Assembly (NCBI GenBank): GCA_030737875.1 | Contig: CM060915.1 | Coordinates: forward strand, 632,278,786 to 632,342,785 | DNA from: Allium sativum | Lineage: Eukaryota > Streptophyta > Magnoliopsida > Asparagales > Amaryllidaceae | Length of the DNA stretch: 64,000 nucleotides | Direction: 5' to 3' | Shown: piece after piece, positions 22,759-34,900 of the stretch | How the letters are laid out: the number at the start of each line of letters is the position of its first letter | Numbering within the stretch: the first letter of the stretch is position 1 | Position numbers and translations under genes: made by a program | Notes under the pieces: model-generated | The model's database searches: none | Told to the model about the DNA's origin: nothing | What the model saw: the letters and a program-made list of their open reading frames with translations, nothing else

Positions 22759-23064
22759 GTCTGAGGGCGACTCTCTTGGGGCAGGACCCCTTAGTTGCTA
22801 TGCTGAGGCCTCCTTTGGAGGGACAGAATCATCTCTAGCATCTATGTTCAACCCTTTCATTAACATCTTTAACTCTGCCATGTAACAAGCTCGTCCCGTA
22901 GCTTGGTCGCCCCTCATCGTCCCAACTCCTGAGTCAGTCGGGAATTTAAGCAGCAAGCACCAAGGCGCAATAAATGCCCTAAATTCGGCAAGGGCCGGTC
23001 GGCCTAGGAAGGCATTGTAAGGTTACTCCAAATCCAAAACTACAAGCGGCAGGATCCTTACTCT
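22759..23064 (-). pseudogene. pol: K protease-RT linker, out of frame
   Basis: About 300 bp linking the protease and RT fragments, where Tat pol has a poorly conserved linker. No single open frame spans it. Translating around 22,990-23,040 gives a 'YNAFLGRPALAEFRAF'-like segment, which is the usual continuation of retroelement protease. Confidence 0.6.
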
Positions 23065-23442
23065 CTAGCGATCTCCCTGCCCTAGAGTGACTGGTAATTC
23101 CACAAAACCCATCGGAGCCGTAGATACTCCGTTAAAGCCATGTATCCATCCTTGACATGGCTCTAAGTCTTTTGCTTCGAGCCTCATTTGTTCGAAAGCT
23201 TTCTTGAAGAGGATATTAACCGAGCTTCCGTTGTACACTAACACTTTATGGACTAAGGCAGGGCCAATTGTCGTGGTAATCACTAATGGATCATCGGTTG
23301 GAGATTGAACTCCAAAATCATCTCTATTGCGGAATATGACATCATCTGACATCGTTTTTTGCTGTTTTATTGGAGTGACGTCTTCAAGGCTACTGCGTTC
23401 TTCTACTTCAAAATGCTTGGCGGCGTTGACGTACTGATCCAA
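23065..23442 (-). pseudogene. pol: K aspartic protease
   Basis: Retropepsin-like region that would process the polyprotein. Visible motifs are 'DPLVITTTIGPALVHKVLVY' and 'NGSSVNILF', where the catalytic triplet normally starts with Asp (D-S/T-G), so the active Asp is lost. 'HGFNGVSTAPMGFVELPVTL' follows, typical of plant Tat protease. It is open for 125 codons. Confidence 0.82.
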
Positions 23443-23538
23443 TGCTTTAAAACTGTGGCCAACTAGGTGAGGCCCGCCTATAATAGAGTTAATGACGATC
23501 CTCCTACGTTTTTGCTGAGCTGTGGGTTTTGAAGCAGG

Positions 23539-23931
23539 CTAGTCTTGGTTCGGGGCTTGTCCCCCTTGCCCCCTGTCCCGTGAGGCGGCCTTGTACTCAT
23601 CCAACTTCCCTTCTCGCAGCAATTTTTCGACGATATCCCTCAAATGACGGCACTCATTGGTGGAATGACCATGTGTACCATGAAACAAGCAAAACTTTCC
23701 TGTTTCAATCTCTTTCTCAGTAGAATCTCTGGGTGGCGGTTTTTTGTACTGCAATATGTTGTTTGTATCTAAATAAATGTTCTCCAACGTATCATTTAAC
23801 GGCGTGTAATTTTCAAAAGTCTGGAATCTGGGTCTTTTATTAGAGCTATTCCCTCGGTTTCTGTTCCTTCTATTGCTGTTCCCATTTCTGTTGCTGTTAC
23901 CACCACTCTGGTTGCCAACATTTACTTCCAC
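23539..23931 (-). pseudogene. gag: K gag C-terminal region with zinc-knuckle-like motif
   Basis: A basic Asn/Arg-rich tract ('NSNRRNRNRGNSSNKRPRF') precedes 'FCLFHGTHGHSTNECRHLRD', a C-x2-H-x4-H-x4-C nucleic-acid-binding motif found before protease in Tat gag. 'EKLLREGKLDEYK' follows. It lies directly upstream of the protease fragment, in a different frame. Confidence 0.82.
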
Positions 23932-23952
23932 CTTCCCCGAACTGTCACCAGA

Positions 23953-24278
23953 TTATTTCGCAGCGATGTTACTCTGGACACTCTCCTTCGAGGCCCCTTC
24001 GGACTTTCTCTTTCGATTTGCCTTAGCTTCTTCTCGACTTAAGCGAACATTAGCCTTCTCATAGAACAGTTCTCTAGTAGGAGGTGGTTTTCCAGCCAAG
24101 TAATCCCCGAACTCTGTATCAGTATCTACCCCTTCTATCAAGGCCATCAGGATAGTGGGCTCATGGGGATCACTAATTTCGGTGATGGCCGGGTTGAAGC
24201 GATCCAGATATGACTTCAAAGATTATCCGGGGGCCTATTTAATTCGTGACAATTCTATAACGGTCTTGGACTTTTGGG
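23953..24278 (-). pseudogene. gag: K gag middle region, cut by element C
   Basis: The open frame 23953-24219 contains 'SYLDRFNPAITEISDP' and 'FYEKANVRLSREEAKANRKR', the continuation of a retrotransposon gag domain. The host sequence ends at the CATGG duplication (24279-24283) where C inserted. The upstream half of gag resumes at 38642. A stop near 24220 shows independent decay. Confidence 0.85.
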
Positions 24279-24689
24279 CATGGTGTAACAACCCGAAAAT
24301 CTGGGCCAGTTTAAAATTTTTATTTTGGCAATTTTAGCGAATTTTGATTATTTAAAATGGATTGTTTTAAATAATATCGACAAGAAATTTATTTTGAATA
24401 TAATTCGAACGTATATAATATACGCGTAGTCGTTAGAATATAAATATTTATATATAATTATAAATAGAATTGAAAATGGCGCGGTAGTTCGATAATTCGA
24501 TTTCAAACTTCAATTGAATGTACTGGGTGCAAAACAATCCGGATTTTAGTGAAACCAAAAACATTAGGATCTAATTGATAATATCTTTCCAACGAATCTG
24601 AAAAATCAAAATTTCATAGCGGGAATCAAAAGATATGTCCAGTTGAAAATTCTGAATAGTCGCTATGGAATTCAGGCCCTTAAAAATGG

Positions 24690-24985
24690 GAATTTTGCAA
24701 ACGACCCCGGATTTCGACGAAACCAGTTTTGTTGGGTCCGGGATGTCAAGTTATTGCTAGATTCCAAATTTCATAATTTTATGAATCAATATGTGAGCGT
24801 GGCAAAGGAAAACGCGTTTGACCAGTTTCAGTTGATTTTAATCGACTGGAAATTGGCCATTTTTCTAACGGTGTCAGAATTCAACGAAACTAGTTTTGTT
24901 AGGACCGTATCGTCAATACGAAGCTAGAAAATATTTTTATGGGATTTGTAGAGTTGGTATGTGACCCCAGTAATTTGAAATGTAC
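24690..24985 (+). repeat. U3 tandem doublet in LTR C
   Basis: Two diverged copies: one with 'ttttgcaaacgaccccgg' and 'gaaaccagttttgttggg', one with 'ttctaacggtgtcag' and 'gaaactagttttgttagg'. Both continue to a 'tatgtga' block. Same module as in LTRs A and B. Confidence 0.6.
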
Positions 24986-25170
24986 GTTTAAAATTCAATA
25001 TGGAGATTTAAATGTAAATTTAACGGAAATCGATTGTAACAGCCAAATCGTCTTGCGATACATATCCCATTGTGTTCGGAATGGGGGTAAAATGCTATGG
25101 TCGACAGGCGGTGGGCCTCGTTTAGAGGTCGTATGTAAAAGTCAACTTTTTGCAAATTAAATAATTAAAA

Positions 25171-25580
25171 AAAAAAATCTCTTCCCTCCTCCTTAAATCA
25201 CTCTGCCCCCCCCCGTATCATTTCAGAAACAAAAAAAAAGAAACGATGTCGTCGCTCAGCCCCCTCCCCCAAGTGGCGTCGCCGCCGGCGCCAAACCCAC
25301 CCCCCCTCGCCTCCGCATCCCCTATCTCCTCCTCTCTCCTAAAACCGCCCCTCCTGCTCGAGCGCCAGTAATCGAAGAACCCACGAACCCCAAACTAGAT
25401 CCGCCGCACCCCTCCTGACCTGCACCGCCACCGCCTGACGTCGCACACGCCAGCCTTCGCAAACCCAGCTCGACCCCCCCCCCCCCACGACACCTCCGGC
25501 GACTTGGATGGCGAACGGCGTGAAGCCCTTGATCTGAAGATGGATTCGGTTTTCTCTGGATGACCTGGAACGACATCCAG
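25171..25580 (+). other. GC-rich, pyrimidine-rich patch in LTR C
   Basis: A roughly 400-bp GC-rich island in AT-rich surroundings, with CT-rich and CCG-rich runs and two C homopolymers (9 and 13 long here, 18 and 17 in the other LTR). It follows an A-rich stretch and could be the transcribed leader after the U3 promoter, or captured sequence. ORFs crossing it (25322-25576 and 32925-33203, minus) give low-complexity Gly/Arg proteins and are not accepted. Confidence 0.55.
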
Positions 25581-26951
25581 AAGTTTAAAACGGTGGAGGT
25601 GATTTTTCTTTTTTCATAAATACTGATTTTTCTTTTTATAAAAACTGATTTTCTTGGTTTATTAAATCTGAAAATATGATTTTCTATAATCTAAAAATAT
25701 GATTTTTACTTATAAAAAGATTGGATTTTTATATATGCAAAGATTTGATTTTTATTAAGGAAAACAAAAAATTTTGGAGATGAAAAATAGATTTTTCTTT
25801 TAGTATAAAAATAAATTTCATTGAAATGAAAATAATAAGTTCATGAAAAGAAAATATAATTTTCTGTGTTATGAAAATATAATTTTCTTTGAATTGAAAT
25901 TATAAGATTTCTTGAATTGAAAATATATTTTTGAGTCATGTAAAACATATTTTTAGTTATGGAAAAATATGATTTTATCGAATGTTGAAAATATTTTTAG
26001 AAAGCTAAAAATATGATTTTTTTACCTTAAGTATGTTATTAATAAAATAGTCATACTCTGAAATTTTATTAATCAATCAAAAATATAATATTTAACGTAG
26101 GTATGCAATGTATACGCGGCAATCAAAGAATGGCAGAGTGGATCCCTCGGTGAGAATTTCTCACTCTTCAATTTAATTTTTCTAGTTATATATATATACT
26201 AGGATGCAGACGGTGTTTAGTAGCACCCGACACCCGTCATCCACAGACCATGGATGGCTTGTTTGTTAAATTGTTTGGTTGTGTAGTTGGTTAGATTATT
26301 TGGTTGGAACTGAATTGTTTGGTGAAATGAAATTGATTTGATTGATGTGTGAATGGCGTGGGCCTTCACTAGACCGGGGATAAGGCTAGGCCTCTTCCCG
26401 TTTCTAGTATCGTGCCGTTATGCCGCCGAAATTTTCTAAAATAAGTTAGAAAATAAAAATATCATTTTATTTAAAGAATGAACTGAATAGAAATTCATAT
26501 GTTAAAATAAAATGTTTTATCGTTAAAAATATATAATTTTTAATGTAAATATGAATATAGTGAATGTGAATAAATAAATATTCATTTACAAACCGGACGG
26601 TCTGTTTATGTACACCTATTTGAAGGACATTGATTGGGATGATAAATTTTACACATCGCCCAACTGCACAAATAAAATATGTGTTTGATTGTTTGAAACC
26701 CCACACGGGTGTTGGGATGAAATTTGAAGTTCACTCATCCTGATTGATTAAATATGTCGATCGATTGATTGACAGGCTGTTATAAGCGTTAGATATCTAT
26801 ATTTGATGCTTATACAGTGTAGTGCACTTTGGTTGATGGTTGATTATTTTTCAATGCTATTATATACGTGAGATGTATGAAAATCCATATAATTAATATT
26901 ATATGGTGATTGATTGGGCCTCATTCCAATTTAGAAAATAAAGAATATTAT

Positions 26952-27219
26952 AAAATAAAGGTTCATGTGTTGACAGTACTCATCCGTTGAGATTAGTCAT
27001 GTGTTGAACGAAATATTTTAGTAATAAAATTTACATCTTTATCAATATAAAATAAAGGTTCATGTGTTGACATACTCATCCGTTGAGATTAGTCATGTGT
27101 TGAACGAAATATTTTAGTAATAAAATTTACATCTTTATCAATATAAAATAAAGGTTCATGTGTTGACAATACTCATCCGTTGAGATTAATCATGTGTTGA
27201 ACGAAATATTTTGATAATA
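26952..27219 (+). repeat. 97-bp tandem repeat, 3 copies, in LTR C
   Basis: Units contain 'aaggttcatgtgttgaca', 'tactcatccgttgagatta' and 'gtgttgaacgaaatatttt'. They start near 26955, 27052 and 27148. The other LTR has the same three copies at about 34670-34935. Confidence 0.9.
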
Positions 27220-27360
27220 ACAACTATTTTGAAAAAGAAATATTTGAAATAGAATATTTGAAAACAGAAATATATGAAGCCGTGTTGATTAGATTGACGC
27301 CATTTTGACATGAACGATATTTATATCAATTTTATTCATTTTGAAATGAATCGAATAGAA

Positions 27361-27590
27361 AACGATTTCGAGATAAATTGAATATATAACGATTTCGAAA
27401 TGAATTGAATATATAACGATTTCGAAATGAATTGAATATATAACGATTTCGAAATGAATTGAATATATAACGATTTCAAAATGAATTGAATATATAATGA
27501 ATTCGAATTGAATTGAATTGAATTGAAAACGAATTCGAATTGAATTGAAAACGAATTCGAATTGAATTGAAAACGAATTCGAATTGAATT
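27361..27590 (+). repeat. 27-bp (5 copies) and 22-bp (3-4 copies) tandem arrays in LTR C
   Basis: Five exact-phase 27-bp units starting AACGATTTCG occupy 27361-27495. They are followed by 22-bp units 'aacgaattcgaattgaattg'. Because 27 is a multiple of three, a repetitive minus ORF (27336-27614) results; it is not a gene. The other LTR has five 27-bp copies at 35060-35194. Confidence 0.92.
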
Positions 27591-27807
27591 GGAAACCAAT
27601 TGAAATGAATTCAAATTGAATTGAAATTTGAATTGAATAGAAATGAATTTTAAAACGAATTTATAAAGAAGAATTCAATTTTGATTTGAATTGAAATGGA
27701 AGTTGAAATTGCTTTTGAAACGAATTTAAAACTATTTATATAATTCGTTTTAAATAGAAATCGATGAAATATATATTATATATATTATATATATAATATA
27801 ATGGCCT

Positions 27808-28030
27808 GAATAGAACGCGCCGCGCCGCGGCAGTTCGCGAATTTCGACCATTTATTTCAAACGGACATTACGGGAGATCCGACCGTCGGATTCTCCTAAA
27901 ACCGGAACCGTTGGGTTCGTATCGAAAAGAGCTTTCTAACCAATATTAGAAATTTGAAATCTAACGGTTGGATTTGGAAATACGTCCAAATCAAATTCGA
28001 AAAAGGTCGCTGTAAGTGCAGTTCGATGGC
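27808..28030 (+). other. Second U3-head-like module inside LTR C
   Basis: Starting with 'cgcggcagttcgcgaatttc', this block follows the order of the LTR's own beginning (24473-24668): GC-rich start, 'agttcg..aatt', 'tttcaaac', 'ctttc(c/t)aac', 'gaaaaa' and 'gtcgct'. It looks like an LTR head embedded in the middle of the LTR. LTR B joins directly at 'aaaggtcgct' without the block. Confidence 0.55.
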
Positions 28031-28478
28031 CGTTGATGGAAATCGACTGTACGGGCCTTGATAAAATTATTAAAAATGTCAATAATTTGTGTAAAATCAT
28101 AAGAAATGATTTGGGAAAAATTGGGATGAAAAACTCCATATTTGAAAAGATAAAAATAGATTTTTATCGAAATGAACTAGTTTTGGACTAGAATTATAAT
28201 CCTATTTATTTTTAAAATAAATAAATTGAATTTGAAATGGTTTTGAAAATAACCAGAATTTCCAATGATTGCATTGGAGTGGATTTGAATCGAAATTGTC
28301 TTCGGAATATTTCGATGTTGGATTTCATGATGATACAGATATTGTTATGGGAATTTGAAAGATATAGATATATATATCGTTATTTCCAATACGATATTTG
28401 TTAGTCGTGGAATTTGATATTGAATATAAGCCGGTATATTTTCTATTCAGAGCCTTGTGTTTAATATCAAGTTGATTT

Positions 28479-29430
28479 GGGTTTGTCGTGAATGGTGTCT
28501 TCACTAACACTGTTCTTGAACCCAGTTGAGAAAAGATTAAATCTTTTTATTTAGATTTAATGAAGTGTACCAATTAAATAATATTTAATTGGAATTGAAT
28601 TGATATTGATTTTTGGGTTTATCGTGGACAGTGTTTTTAAATAACACTCGTTCTTTAACCCGATAATTAATGGAATGTGATTTTGGGTTTATCGTGAACC
28701 GTGTTTTAAATGACACTGATTCTTTAACCCAGTTAACGATTAAAACTAAGTGGAGTTTTAATGAATCTTTAATTAGATTGAAATGATCAAGAATGGAGTA
28801 TCACCAGTTTTGCTCCAGGCGATAGTTAAATCTTTAATTAGATTTGAACGTGAAATGGTAATTGAATTTACCGATAACACAGTGGTGTTAAATATGAAGT
28901 ATTACCAGTTTTACTTCATGGGATGAATAGGTTGGGATTGGGAAATTAAAACCAATGATTACTACGGTAAGGTTCGCTAATTCCGACTAGTTGAATCGAA
29001 ATTCAAAGGAAGATTAGAGAATAAATTCAGGAATTTATCTTGGATAAAATTAATGGGAACCTTTCCCTATGAATGTGAAATCAGAAACTAACTGTCGGTT
29101 AGCTAAGCAGAATGGTTTTCTGGATATTGATCTGATGTTGGTTTCGGCCTTCGAGGTTAATATTTGGGGAATTATTCTCTTGATTAATTTACGGTTAGTG
29201 ACTGATGAATTGGAATGAGGCGTATGTTGTGTTTGTGTAACACTTATTTAAAATATACGCGAGTTATTCGGAAAGACCGGGTTTATCCCATTCTGAATAA
29301 CCGATACGACGATAAGTCGAAGATGAAGACGATGGTCGAAGACCGGAAGTCTTCACATCGTTTGGGTGATTACTGATGATCTTGATTGGGCTGTACACCC
29401 AAGAAGATGGAAACAGTTGGTGATCGTCCA
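28479..29430 (+). other. Hairpin chain in LTR C (possible structured RNA)
   Basis: Counterpart of 11767-13030. Units: GGGTT...AACCC stem-loops at 28479-28523, 28615-28661 and 28685-28730; GGAG/CTCC, GGTAA/TTACC, TAACAC/GTGTTA and ATGAAGTA/TACTTCAT stems (28793-28922); GTTATTCGGAA/TTCTGAATAAC (about 29272-29302); CGAC/GTCG; GATGAAGAC/GTCTTCACATC (29332-29360); and GATTACTGA/TTGGTGATC (about 29368-29425). Repeated in the other LTR from 36178. Confidence 0.5.
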
Positions 29431-30945
29431 GACGTACTTGGAGATCGATGGATATGCGGGGTACTAGGTGCCCCCGGTTTCGTTCAGACCCAGAACGGAC
29501 TTGTAAATGGACTGTGTGTCTGACATTGGATTTTAGTCAGTGTGATTGATCTCTATTAAATATATATCTGTTTGGCGGCGGAGAATTTATTCTCTTGCTT
29601 AACGCCCTTCTCTGAGACGTACGAGCTCAGGGGTTATATATTGATGGATATCAAACACATGGAGTGAATTGCCTGTGTGGCATGCCTAAGTGGCAATTGA
29701 TCGAGGCTTCTGTTGAAAAGCAAAGTCTTGTGGTTGATGATCAAAGCACGGCCTTTGTGGCGTAGCTTTGTGTAACGTTTACTTCGCGAGTTTCACACCC
29801 GGTATGAACCAAAAACGGGAGACGGACCTCAGGGAGGGCATGCGTTTCTTTCTAGTTAGAAGTGGCGTCAGTGGTTTTACATGCCCTGACGAGTTTGACT
29901 TATGTGGTTGTTGCTGTTGCGAGGCGCCTCGGTTTGATCGGACGATCCGGGTCCGATGGAGTCATTCGTTGGCTCATTTACGCCCCAAAGGGCGGGGAAA
30001 CGTAGTGTTCCGGCATTTTAATCCACATCGGTGGACCGGCCCTGTCGCTCCAAGGGTCACTCGAGCTCTGATCCTGTGGCTCGGGCTAGAGAGTCACAAA
30101 TCGGTAGAGGATCTTGCCCCTAGCCTCGGTTCATACCATAAATGATAACCCAACTTCCAATACGACATCGCGGTTTTGATTGTAAACTTATATATGGCGA
30201 CATAGTGGTATGGGTCATTCATGCCGTCTATGATTGATACTTATGATTTGAAGTTGTTTTATACACTATGCACTTATTATAGTATCAAATAATCTGTTTT
30301 AAACGTATCAAGCATTCTTTGGCTGTTATAAGGGAAACCCCTATCCCCCGGCTTGCGTTGCATTGTGTGATAGGACCTGGGTCTTATAACAGCTTCATTT
30401 TTCTTTATTTAGCATTGCGCTGTCTGTTTTATGCACTGGTATTCTTGGGAGGAAACCCGTTCCGTGTTATACGGCGTGGTCCCTTGATTTACCTAACTTT
30501 AAAATAAAGATTAATAACTGTTTTTAGTTCTCACACCAGTCACATGACTGACCTGGAGTTTATTGTTTTAACCTAAACTCTGGATGCCCTTATTTTGACA
30601 CGGGCAGCTAGTAGTTTTGGTTTTGCAGATTTATATTCACAGGATCCTGGTTTACAGCTGGAACGATATCCGGAAAGCTTTGTAACCGTATATCTCTTCT
30701 AGTTGTGTACTATATTATTTTCCGCTGCTATGTATTTAAATGTAATTTAAATCTCTGATATTTCTGTGTAATATTGATTCATACTCTGTATATTCTTATA
30801 ATCTGATGCATTGTTGTGATATACAGTGAAATGTTCTTTTGTATGCGTTCTATTTTGTCATGTTCTCAAACGATAGGGCGTTTCGAACGGTCTGGGTCGG
30901 TTTAGCGACTGGTTCGGACCGAGCGAAATTCCTTGCCGTCACATT

Positions 30946-30957
30946 TGGTATCAGAGC
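30946..30957 (+). other. Primer-binding site of C (tRNA-iMet type)
   Basis: TGGTATCAGAGC, two bases after the 5' LTR, matches the sequence complementary to the 3' end of plant initiator tRNA-Met used by many Ty3/gypsy and copia elements. Confidence 0.95.
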
Positions 30958-31966
30958 TTTGGTTTACAAAGCTCAGAGAACAAGGCACATTAGAACTATA
31001 CGAAAGAATTCATCAGATATTGGGTTAGTAATATCCAATGGGAATGACTCGTTAGAGATAGGATCAGTAGTATCCTAGAACGAGTGTGAAGAGTATATTT
31101 GAAAAATGAAAACCAATTTTGTTTTGAAAATTTAAAATCAATTATTCGTATTTGATTATTTAGTTTATATTGATTTGGACAGTCCCGTATATAAAGATTT
31201 TGCATATACGCCTTGCAAACGTATATTTGAAATTTTAATATACTGGATAGATATAGAATCACATTCTAGACACCCGGAGATGGTTCTGATGATTGATCGA
31301 TCATCATCAGAATTTATGTTCGTGTTTTGAAGATGTGATATTTATATATTTCCTATTGACTGGTGTGAGAACCAAAATTAGATAGCGCCTATTGTTGTGA
31401 TTTGGCATCAAAAATCTGATTTTTGACTATATATCAAAGTTATGAATTTCAAACTCTAATCCACTAATTGATTGATGTTTGTGTTGTTTGTTTATTTGGT
31501 TGATAATTTTGAACCATTTAGCCTAATTGAACCAAATATTGAATTATATTAAAAAATTGGTTGCGTTTGCTTGCATATACTTGTACTTACCTTGAACAGG
31601 TCATAGCAAGGAGGCTAGAACAGAGAATAAAATTTGTTTGCCCGACAAATAGGTACATGTTTACTACATAATTTACTGTTTTGTTTGGGTGATGATGATT
31701 TTATGAGCCTATTGGCTAGCCGCTTGGCTTCTTCTTTTTCTTTTTGAGATCTGAAGGACCGGGGAAGCTATTTGAGATTTCCCGATGCTCCCATTGCAGG
31801 GGAGGTTATGGCGAAATTTTTCGAAAATTTAGGCTGTTAGCCAAATTTTTGAAATTTTAGAAAATTCTCAGAAACTGAAAAGTTGGAGAATGGAAGCCAG
31901 ATCAAACATAGAGTTGATTAATCAAACCACTTTCGACTTTGTTCCTTTTCGGGGACGAAAAGTTTT

Positions 31967-31979
31967 AAGTGGGGGAGAT
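31967..31979 (+). other. Polypurine tract of C
   Basis: AAGTGGGGGAGAT ends immediately before the 3' LTR start TGTAAC. Confidence 0.93.
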
Positions 31980-34900
31980 TGTAACAACCCGAAAATCTGG
32001 GCCAGTTTAAAAATTTTATTTCAGCAATTTTAGCGAATTTTGATTATTTAAAATGGATTGTTTTAAATAATATCGACGAGAAATTTATTTTGAATATAAT
32101 TCGAACGTATATAATATACGCGTAGTCGTTAGAATATAAATATTTATATATAATTATAAATAGAATTGAAAATGGCGTGGTAGTTCGATAATTCGATTTC
32201 AAACTTCAATTGAATGTACCGGGTGCAAAACAATCCGGATTTTAGTGAAACCAAAAACATTAGGATCTAATTGATAATATCTTTCCAACGAATCCGAAAA
32301 ATCAAAATTTCATAGCGGGAATCAAAAGATATGTCCAGTTGAAAATTCTGAATAGTCGCTATGGAATTCAGGCCCTTAAAAATGGGAATTTTGCAAACGA
32401 CCCCGGATTTCGACGAAACCAGTTTTGTTGGGTCCGGGATGTCAAGTTATTGCTAGATTCCAAATTTCATAATTTTCTGAATCAATATGTGAGCGTGGCA
32501 AAGGAAAACGCGTTTGACCAATTTCAGTTGATTTTAATCGACTGGAAATTGGCCATTTTTCTAACGGTGTCAGAATTCAACAAAACTAGTTTTGTTAGGA
32601 CCGTATCGTCAATACGAAGCTAGAAAATATTTTTATGGGATTTGTAGAGTTGGTATGTGACCCCAGTAATTTGAAATGTACGTTTAAAATTCAATATGGA
32701 GATTTAAATGTAAATTTAACGGAAATCGATTGTAACAGCCAAATCGGCTTGCGATACATATCCCATTGTGTTCGGAATGGGGGTAAAATGCTGTGGTCGA
32801 CAGGCGGTAGGCCTCGTTTAGAGGTCGTATGTAAAAGTCAAGTTTTTGCAAATTAAATAATTAAAAAAAAAATATCTCTTCCCTCCTCCTTAAATCACTC
32901 TGCCCCCCCCCCCCCCCCCCGGTATCATTTCAGAAACGAAAAAAAAGAAGAAACGACGTCGTCGCTCATCCCCCCCAGGTGGCGTCGCCGCCGGCGCCAA
33001 ACCCACCCCCCCTCGTCTCCGCATCCCCTATCTCCTCCTCTCTCCTGAAACCGCCCCTCCTGCTCGAAAGCCAGTAATCGAAGAACCCACGAACCCCAAA
33101 CTAGATCCACCGCACCCCTCCTGACCTGCACCGCCACCGCCTGACGACGCACCCGCCAGCCTTCGCAAACCCAGCTCGACCCCCCCCCCCCCCCCCACGA
33201 CACCTCCGGCGACTTGGATGGCGAACGGCGTGAAGCCCTTGGTCTGAAGATGGATTCGGTTTTCTCTGGATGACCTGGAACGATATCCAGAAGTTTAAAA
33301 CGGTGGAGGTGATTTTTCTTTTTTCATAAATACTGATTTTTCTTTTTATAAAAACTGATTTTCTTGGTTTATTAAATCTGAAAATATGATTTTCTATAAT
33401 CTAAAAATATGATTTTTACTTATAAAAAGATTGGATTTTTATATATGCAAAGATTTGATTTTTATTAAGGAAAACAAAAATTTTTGGAGATGAAAAATAG
33501 ATTTTTCTTTGAGTATAAAAATAAATTTCATTGAAATGAAAATAATAAGTTCATGAAAAGAAAATATAATTTTCTGTGTTATGAAAATATAATTTTCTTT
33601 GAATTGAAATTATAAGATTTCTTGAATTGAAAATATATTTTTGAGTCATGTAAAACATATTTTTAGTTATGGAAAAATATGATTTTATCGAATGTTGAAA
33701 ATATTTTTAGAAAGCTAAAAATATGATTTTTTTACCTTAAGTATGTTATTAATAAAATAGTCATACTCTGAAATTTTATTAATCAATCAAAAATATAATT
33801 TTTAACGTAGGTATGCAATGTATACGCAGCAATCAAAGAATGGCCGAGTGGATCCCTCGGTGAGAATTTCTCACTCTTCAATTTAATTTTTCTAGTTATA
33901 TATATATATACTAGGATGCAGACGGTGTTTAGTAGCACCCGACACCCTTCATCCACAGACCATGGATGGCTTGTTTGTTCAATTGTTTGGTTGTGTAGTT
34001 GGTTAGATTATTTGGTTGGAACTGAATTGTTTGGTGAAATGAAATTGATTTGATTGATGTGTGAATGGCGTGGGCCTTCACTAGACCGGGGATAAGGCTA
34101 GGCCTCGTCCCGTTTCTAGTATCGTGCCGTTATGCCGCCGAAATTTTCTAAAATAAGTTAGAAAATAAAAATATCATTTTATTTAGAGAATGAACTGAAT
34201 AGAAATTCATATGTTAAAATAAAATGTTTTATCGTTAAAAATATATAATTTTTAACGTGAATATGAATATAGTGAATGTGAATAAATAAATATTCATTTA
34301 CAAACCGGACGGTCTGTTTATGTACACCTATTTGAAGGACATTGATTGGGATGATAAATTTTACACATCGCCCAACTGCACAAATAAAATATGTGTTTGA
34401 TTGTTTGAAACCCCACACGGGTGTTGGGATGAAATTTGAAGTTCACTCATCCTGATTGATTAAATATGTCGATCGATTGATTGACAGGTTGTTATAAGCG
34501 TTAGATATCTATATTTGATGCTTATACAGTGTAGTGCACTTTGGTTGATGGTTGATTATTTTTCAATGCTATTATATACGTGAGATGTATGAAAATCCAT
34601 ATAATTAATATTATATGGTGATTGATTGGGCCTCATTCCAATTTAGAAAATAAAGAATATTATAAAATAAAGGTTCATGTGTTGACAGTACTCATCCGTT
34701 GAGATTAGTCATGTGTTGAACGAAATATTTTAGTAATAAAATTTACATCTTTATCAATATAAAATAAAGGTTCATGTGTTGACAGTACTCATCCGTTGAG
34801 ATTAGTCATTTGTTGAACGAAATATTTTAGTAATAAAATTTACATCTTTATCAATATAAAATAAAGGTTCATGTGTTGACAGTACTCATCCGTTGAGATT

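Larger units (their letters stand above)
24284..30943 (+). repeat. 5' LTR of C (6660 bp)
   Basis: Begins TGTAACAACCCG and ends TTGCCGTCACA. Contents in order: U3 doublet (24690-24985), GC-rich patch (25171-25580), a long AT-rich tract, three copies of a 97-bp repeat, 27-bp and 22-bp arrays, a second U3-head-like module (27808-28030), a hairpin chain (28479-29430) and the conserved end block. ORFs at 24643-24927, 27336-27614 and 29768-30145 recur in the other LTR copy only because the LTRs are young duplicates. The matching parts of LTR B are not open. Confidence 0.94.
30944..31979 (+). mobile_element. Interior of C, non-coding (1036 bp)
   Basis: Runs from the primer-binding site to the polypurine tract. 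The ORFs at 30839-31078 and 30996-31262 (minus) have no domain. The first part matches the right end of element D's interior read on the minus strand. The last part has 'ttcggggacgaaaagtttta' before the polypurine tract, the 3' terminal block typical of plant chromovirus-like elements and also seen in D and I. Confidence 0.88.

Noticed and set aside
24643..24927. 94-codon ORF in LTR C (again at 32339-32623)
   Set aside because: It lies in the U3 doublet, is not open in LTRs A or B, and shows no codon bias or domain.
25322..25576. Gly/Arg-rich minus ORF in the GC-rich patch
   Set aside because: Homopolymer C runs of different length in the two LTRs shift its frame, so it cannot be a conserved protein.
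27336..27614. Minus-strand repetitive ORF (also 35031-35297)
   Set aside because: An artefact of a 27-bp array whose length is a multiple of three.
29768..30145. 125-codon plus-strand ORF in LTR C, also present at 37467-37844
   Set aside because: The copies are in two recently duplicated LTRs, so conservation is not independent. The matching part of LTR B (about 13395-13765) is not open, and no domain is visible.
33838..33875. A-box-like 'tggccgagtgg' in LTR C
   Set aside because: Continues into a conserved LTR block ('ggtgagaatttctcac'). No tRNA fold or B box, and it is not the same in the other LTR copy (26130-26150).
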